The notes under the pieces are model-generated. The model saw only the letters and a list, made by a program, of their open reading frames with translations. It did not search any database and was not told the origin of the DNA. From an uncultured Streptococcus sp. (lineage in GTDB: Bacteria; Bacillota; Bacilli; Lactobacillales; Aerococcaceae), in contig CAJZJI010000026.1 of the NCBI GenBank assembly GCA_916049935.1, positions 1 through 7,911 on the forward strand: DNA of 7,911 nt. The letters are read 5' to 3'. A program made the translations under genes and the position numbers. This document shows positions 5,271 to 7,911 of the stretch, piece by piece (position 1 is the first letter of the stretch; each line of letters starts with the position of its first letter).

Positions 5271-7006
5271 AAACGATGAAGCGATTATTAAGCTACCTCC
5301 GCTATGAGAAAAAAGGAGTTCTGATTGGACTCGTCTGCCTGTTGATTTCAACCATTGCGACCTTGACAGGACCTCTTGTGGCAAAATATATGATTGATAA
5401 TGTGATTACACCGATGGGACAATCGCATGTCTTCGATGCTGGAAGTGTACTCCTATGGGTGGGTATTTACGTGGCAGTGAACTTAATTGGAGCGGCTGGT
5501 GGATATTTAAACCGTTTATATATGAAGACTCTCTCGAACCGCGTGGCCAAACGCATTCGTGACGAAGTATTCGAACATGTACAAACCTTGCCAGTATCGT
5601 ATTTCGACCATTTACCTGCCGGAAAAGTGGTTTCTAGAATTACGAGTGATACGGAATCGGTGCGTGCAAACTTTTATGTCAATGGGATTTCGACGCTCCT
5701 TAGTACCGTCGTGATGCTCATTGGGGTATACACAACGATTTTCTTATTAAATGCGACGCTTGGATTCGTGTTATTATTCCTAGTTCCGGTGATGATGCTA
5801 TGGCAGCGAACCGTTGCCGTAATGCAGAAAAAATGCTATACAGAGAGTCGTGAACTGTACAGCCAGTTGAGCGGACAGTTAAATGAAAGCATTCAAGGGG
5901 CTGGTATCGTTCAAGCCTTCCAACAAGAAGAAAAAATTGTCGCGGAATATGATGAGACGGCTACGTCTTGGGTAGAGGTTGGTCGCAAGGAATTAATTCT
6001 CGATTCTTACTTCTCGTGGAGTTTAGTGAGCTTACTTCGTAACTTTACGCTATTTGGAATTGTGTATTACTTCGGAATGCAATTTATCGGAGGAACACTG
6101 GGGATTTCAGCAGGGCTCCTCTATGCGTTTATTGATTATGTCAATCGTATTTATGAGCCAATTCAAACCTTTATGAATGTCGTGTCTGGTTTCCAACAAT
6201 CGATGGCTGCGGGTGACCGCGTGTTTGAATTGATGGATACGCCAAGCGAGGAAAGTGGCGAAGAGCTCTTCACATTCGACGAAGGACGTATCGAATTTAA
6301 GGATGTGAGCTTCGAGTATACGCCAGGAGTACCGGTGTTGAAACACTTGAATTTCACGGTAGAGCCTGGGCAGACGGTGGCCTTTGTCGGTCATACCGGT
6401 TCAGGAAAATCTTCTATTATGAACTTGCTCTTTCGATTCTATGACCCAACGAGTGGAGCGATCTTGATTGATGGCAAAAACACGCGTGACTTTAATAGAC
6501 GTAGTGTTCGAAGCGAGATGGGGATTGTGCTGCAAGATCCATACCTCTTTACAGGAACGATTGCTTCTAATGTAGGGCTTAACAATGAATCGATTGAGAC
6601 TGAGACGATAAGAGATGCGCTTATTAAAGTAGGCGGAGGTCATCTACTCACGAAGAGTGACAAGGGCTTGGACTACGAGGTAAAAGAAAAAGGGATGGAC
6701 TTCTCTTCAGGGGAACGCCAACTCATTTCATTTGCTCGTGCGATTGTCTTTGATCCGAAAATCTTGATTTTAGATGAAGCAACTTCGCATATTGATACCG
6801 AGACGGAAGAGATTATTCAAAACGCGATTAATGTCGTAAAAGAAGGGCGTACAACCTTTATGATTGCGCACCGACTTTCAACGATTGCTCATGCCGACCA
6901 AATCTTTGTGTTGGATAAAGGCGAAATTGTGGAACGCGGAACGCATGATGAATTACTTCAACTGCAAGGGCAATATGCCGAAATGGTGGCTCTTCAAAAA
7001 GGCTAA
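5267..7006 (+). CDS. Heterodimeric ABC exporter subunit with catalytic Glu (BmrD/YheH-like)
   Basis: This is the partner half-transporter, 579 residues, with an N-terminal six-helix membrane domain (to about residue 310) and a C-terminal ATPase domain. Motifs are Walker A GHTGSGKSS (375-383), Q-loop Gln423, Walker B Asp503 followed by the catalytic Glu504 (LILDEATSHID), and H-loop His535. Its signature is FSSGE (479-483) instead of LSGGQ. Combined with the partner's LSGGQ it builds the single competent ATP site; the other site is degenerate. It starts within the stop of the preceding gene (ATGA overlap), and a GAGGAGG ribosome site lies in that gene's 3' end. It lacks the extra extracellular insertion that makes Bacillus BmrD about 670 residues long, so EfrD- or PatB-sized proteins are closer in length. 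Multidrug export is the likely role. Confidence 0.9.
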   Translation: MKTMKRLLSYLRYEKKGVLIGLVCLLISTIATLTGPLVAKYMIDNVITPMGQSHVFDAGSVLLWVGIYVAVNLIGAAGGYLNRLYMKTLSNRVAKRIRDEVFEHVQTLPVSYFDHLPAGKVVSRITSDTESVRANFYVNGISTLLSTVVMLIGVYTTIFLLNATLGFVLLFLVPVMMLWQRTVAVMQKKCYTESRELYSQLSGQLNESIQGAGIVQAFQQEEKIVAEYDETATSWVEVGRKELILDSYFSWSLVSLLRNFTLFGIVYYFGMQFIGGTLGISAGLLYAFIDYVNRIYEPIQTFMNVVSGFQQSMAAGDRVFELMDTPSEESGEELFTFDEGRIEFKDVSFEYTPGVPVLKHLNFTVEPGQTVAFVGHTGSGKSSIMNLLFRFYDPTSGAILIDGKNTRDFNRRSVRSEMGIVLQDPYLFTGTIASNVGLNNESIETETIRDALIKVGGGHLLTKSDKGLDYEVKEKGMDFSSGERQLISFARAIVFDPKILILDEATSHIDTETEEIIQNAINVVKEGRTTFMIAHRLSTIAHADQIFVLDKGEIVERGTHDELLQLQGQYAEMVALQKG

Positions 7007-7012
7007 TCCTAT

Positions 7013-7046
7013 AGACTCTGTTTCCTTTCGAAACGGAGTCTTTTTT
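7013..7046 (+). terminator. Intrinsic terminator of ABC exporter operon
   Basis: A 12-bp stem (AGACTCTGTTTC at 7013-7024 with GAAACGGAGTCT at 7030-7041, one G-T wobble) has a 5-nt loop and ends in six T residues. It starts 7 nt after the stop codon of the second ABC gene and separates the operon from the amidohydrolase. Confidence 0.9.
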
Positions 7047-7114
7047 GATGCGTGCGGTAAACAGAATTTTTATTGTTTTTCAAGGGAGTTCATGGTGCAT
7101 AAAGCCGCCTAGTT

Positions 7115-7123
7115 TGTTACAAT
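7115..7123 (+). promoter_or_regulatory. Extended -10 promoter of the amidohydrolase gene
   Basis: TGT followed by TACAAT (7118-7123) forms an extended -10 element about 29 nt ahead of the ATG. No good -35 hexamer is present at 16-18 bp upstream. A promoter is required here because a strong terminator precedes this gene. Confidence 0.5.
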
Positions 7124-7151
7124 GTGTAGGAAACAGATTGGGGAGAGAGTT

Positions 7152-7911
7152 ATGATTACAAAAGAAGTTATTGAACGCGCTACGGCATATCGCCATCATT
7201 TACATATGTATCCAGAAGTATCTGGAACGGAAGTCGAAACGACTCGTTATATCCGCGAAGCCCTAGAAGCAATGGGGCTTACATGCTGGAATTTAAAGTC
7301 TAAAACTGGAGTCGTGGCAGAAATCGGGAATGGTGAGGGCCCAACATTGGCCTTACGTGCCGACATCGATGCATTGCCGATTGTCGAACAAACAGGATTA
7401 GACTACGCTTCGAAAAATGAAGGAGCGATGCATGCGTGTGGACATGATTTCCATACAGCAAGCCTTCTAGGTGCCGCGCAAGTGTTGAAGGCACAAGAAG
7501 CGACTTTACAAGGGAAAGTTCGTTTTATTTTCCAACCGGCCGAAGAGAGTAACCAAGGAGCACGCGCGTTGATTTCTGAAGGCGTACTTGAGGAAGTTGA
7601 TGCGATTATTGGGTTCCATAACAAACCAGAACTTCCAGTTGGAACCATAGGTGTGAAGGAAGGACCACTCATGGCAGCAGTCGGTCAATTCAAAGCCGAA
7701 ATTACAGGAGTGGGAACACATGCAGCAGCACCGCACAATGGGAATGACCCAATCGTGACGGCTTGCCAAGTGATTGCCAATGCCCAAGCCATCGTCGCTC
7801 GTCATACATCTCCACTAGAACCGGTGGTATTAAGCGTATCTCATATCGAAGCCGGAAATACATGGAATGTGATTCCAGAGAAAGTATTTTTTGAAGGAAC
7901 GATTCGTACGT
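7152..7911 (+). CDS. M20-family metallo-amidohydrolase, N-terminal part (cut by window end)
   Basis: An open frame runs from the ATG at 7152, with GGGGAGAG at 7140-7147 as ribosome site, to the window edge without a stop, giving 253 residues of a family that is usually about 380-400 long. It matches M20D peptidases/amidohydrolases (hippurate hydrolase, N-acyl amino acid and N-acetyl-diaminopimelate deacetylase relatives): YRHHLHMYPEVSG at 13-25, ALRADIDALP at 68-77, the metal-binding HACGHD at 94-99 with Cys96 and His98, QPAEE at 128-132 with the catalytic/metal Glu pair, His156, and the lid-domain GVGTHAAAPH at 187-195. These cytoplasmic enzymes hydrolyse amide bonds of N-acylated amino acids or small conjugates using a dinuclear metal centre. 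The exact substrate is not determinable. The missing 3' end includes the last metal-binding His. Confidence 0.92.
   Translation, partial: MITKEVIERATAYRHHLHMYPEVSGTEVETTRYIREALEAMGLTCWNLKSKTGVVAEIGNGEGPTLALRADIDALPIVEQTGLDYASKNEGAMHACGHDFHTASLLGAAQVLKAQEATLQGKVRFIFQPAEESNQGARALISEGVLEEVDAIIGFHNKPELPVGTIGVKEGPLMAAVGQFKAEITGVGTHAAAPHNGNDPIVTACQVIANAQAIVARHTSPLEPVVLSVSHIEAGNTWNVIPEKVFFEGTIRT

Noticed and set aside
6864..7112. 82-codon plus-strand open frame at the end of the second ABC gene
   Set aside because: It overlaps the ATPase domain in another frame, runs through the operon terminator and has no ribosome site.

Overview
The window looks like a chromosomal segment of a low-GC Gram-positive bacterium, most likely of the order Lactobacillales. 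The reasons are AT-rich intergenic DNA, strong GGAGG-type ribosome binding sites, TTGACA/TATAAT-type promoters, hairpin plus T-tract terminators, and proteins that read like Firmicutes family members. A Carnobacteriaceae/Granulicatella-like host is a guess only.

Layout. Positions 1-554 are genomic debris: the C-terminal end of an IS3-family transposase on the minus strand, abutting the C-terminal part of a three-helix membrane protein on the plus strand, then a tiny coding remnant. A GC-rich, hairpin-dense stretch and a perfect 24-bp palindrome (555-684) follow. Next is glf (UDP-galactopyranose mutase, 767-1876) with its own promoter and a strong terminator. The convergent gap between glf and trhO (1877-2224) contains a long imperfect inverted repeat with a nested terminator hairpin. 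trhO (tRNA uridine-34 hydroxylase, 2225-3208) is on the minus strand, and a Fur-like box overlaps its promoter. Diverging from it is a plus-strand operon. It has a consensus promoter, a 22-codon leader ORF, a 16-bp-stem terminator, and then two overlapping ABC exporter half-transporter genes (3531-5270 and 5267-7006) that end at a terminator. The last gene, an M20-type metallo-amidohydrolase (7152 to the window edge), has its own promoter and is cut off by the end of the window.

How the parts work together. The two ABC genes should form one heterodimeric exporter. The first subunit has a canonical LSGGQ but Asp in place of the catalytic Glu. The second has the catalytic Glu but a degenerate FSSGE signature. 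That gives one competent and one degenerate ATP site, as in BmrCD, LmrCD, EfrCD and PatAB. The small ORF and terminator ahead of them resemble the BmrB-type ribosome-mediated attenuator of the Bacillus subtilis bmrBCD operon, and complementary segments that could form competing RNA structures are visible. This attenuator is the most interesting system in the window. The Fur-like operator on trhO and the inverted duplication downstream of trhO come next. The remaining genes (glf, trhO, amidohydrolase) appear to be independent single-gene units.
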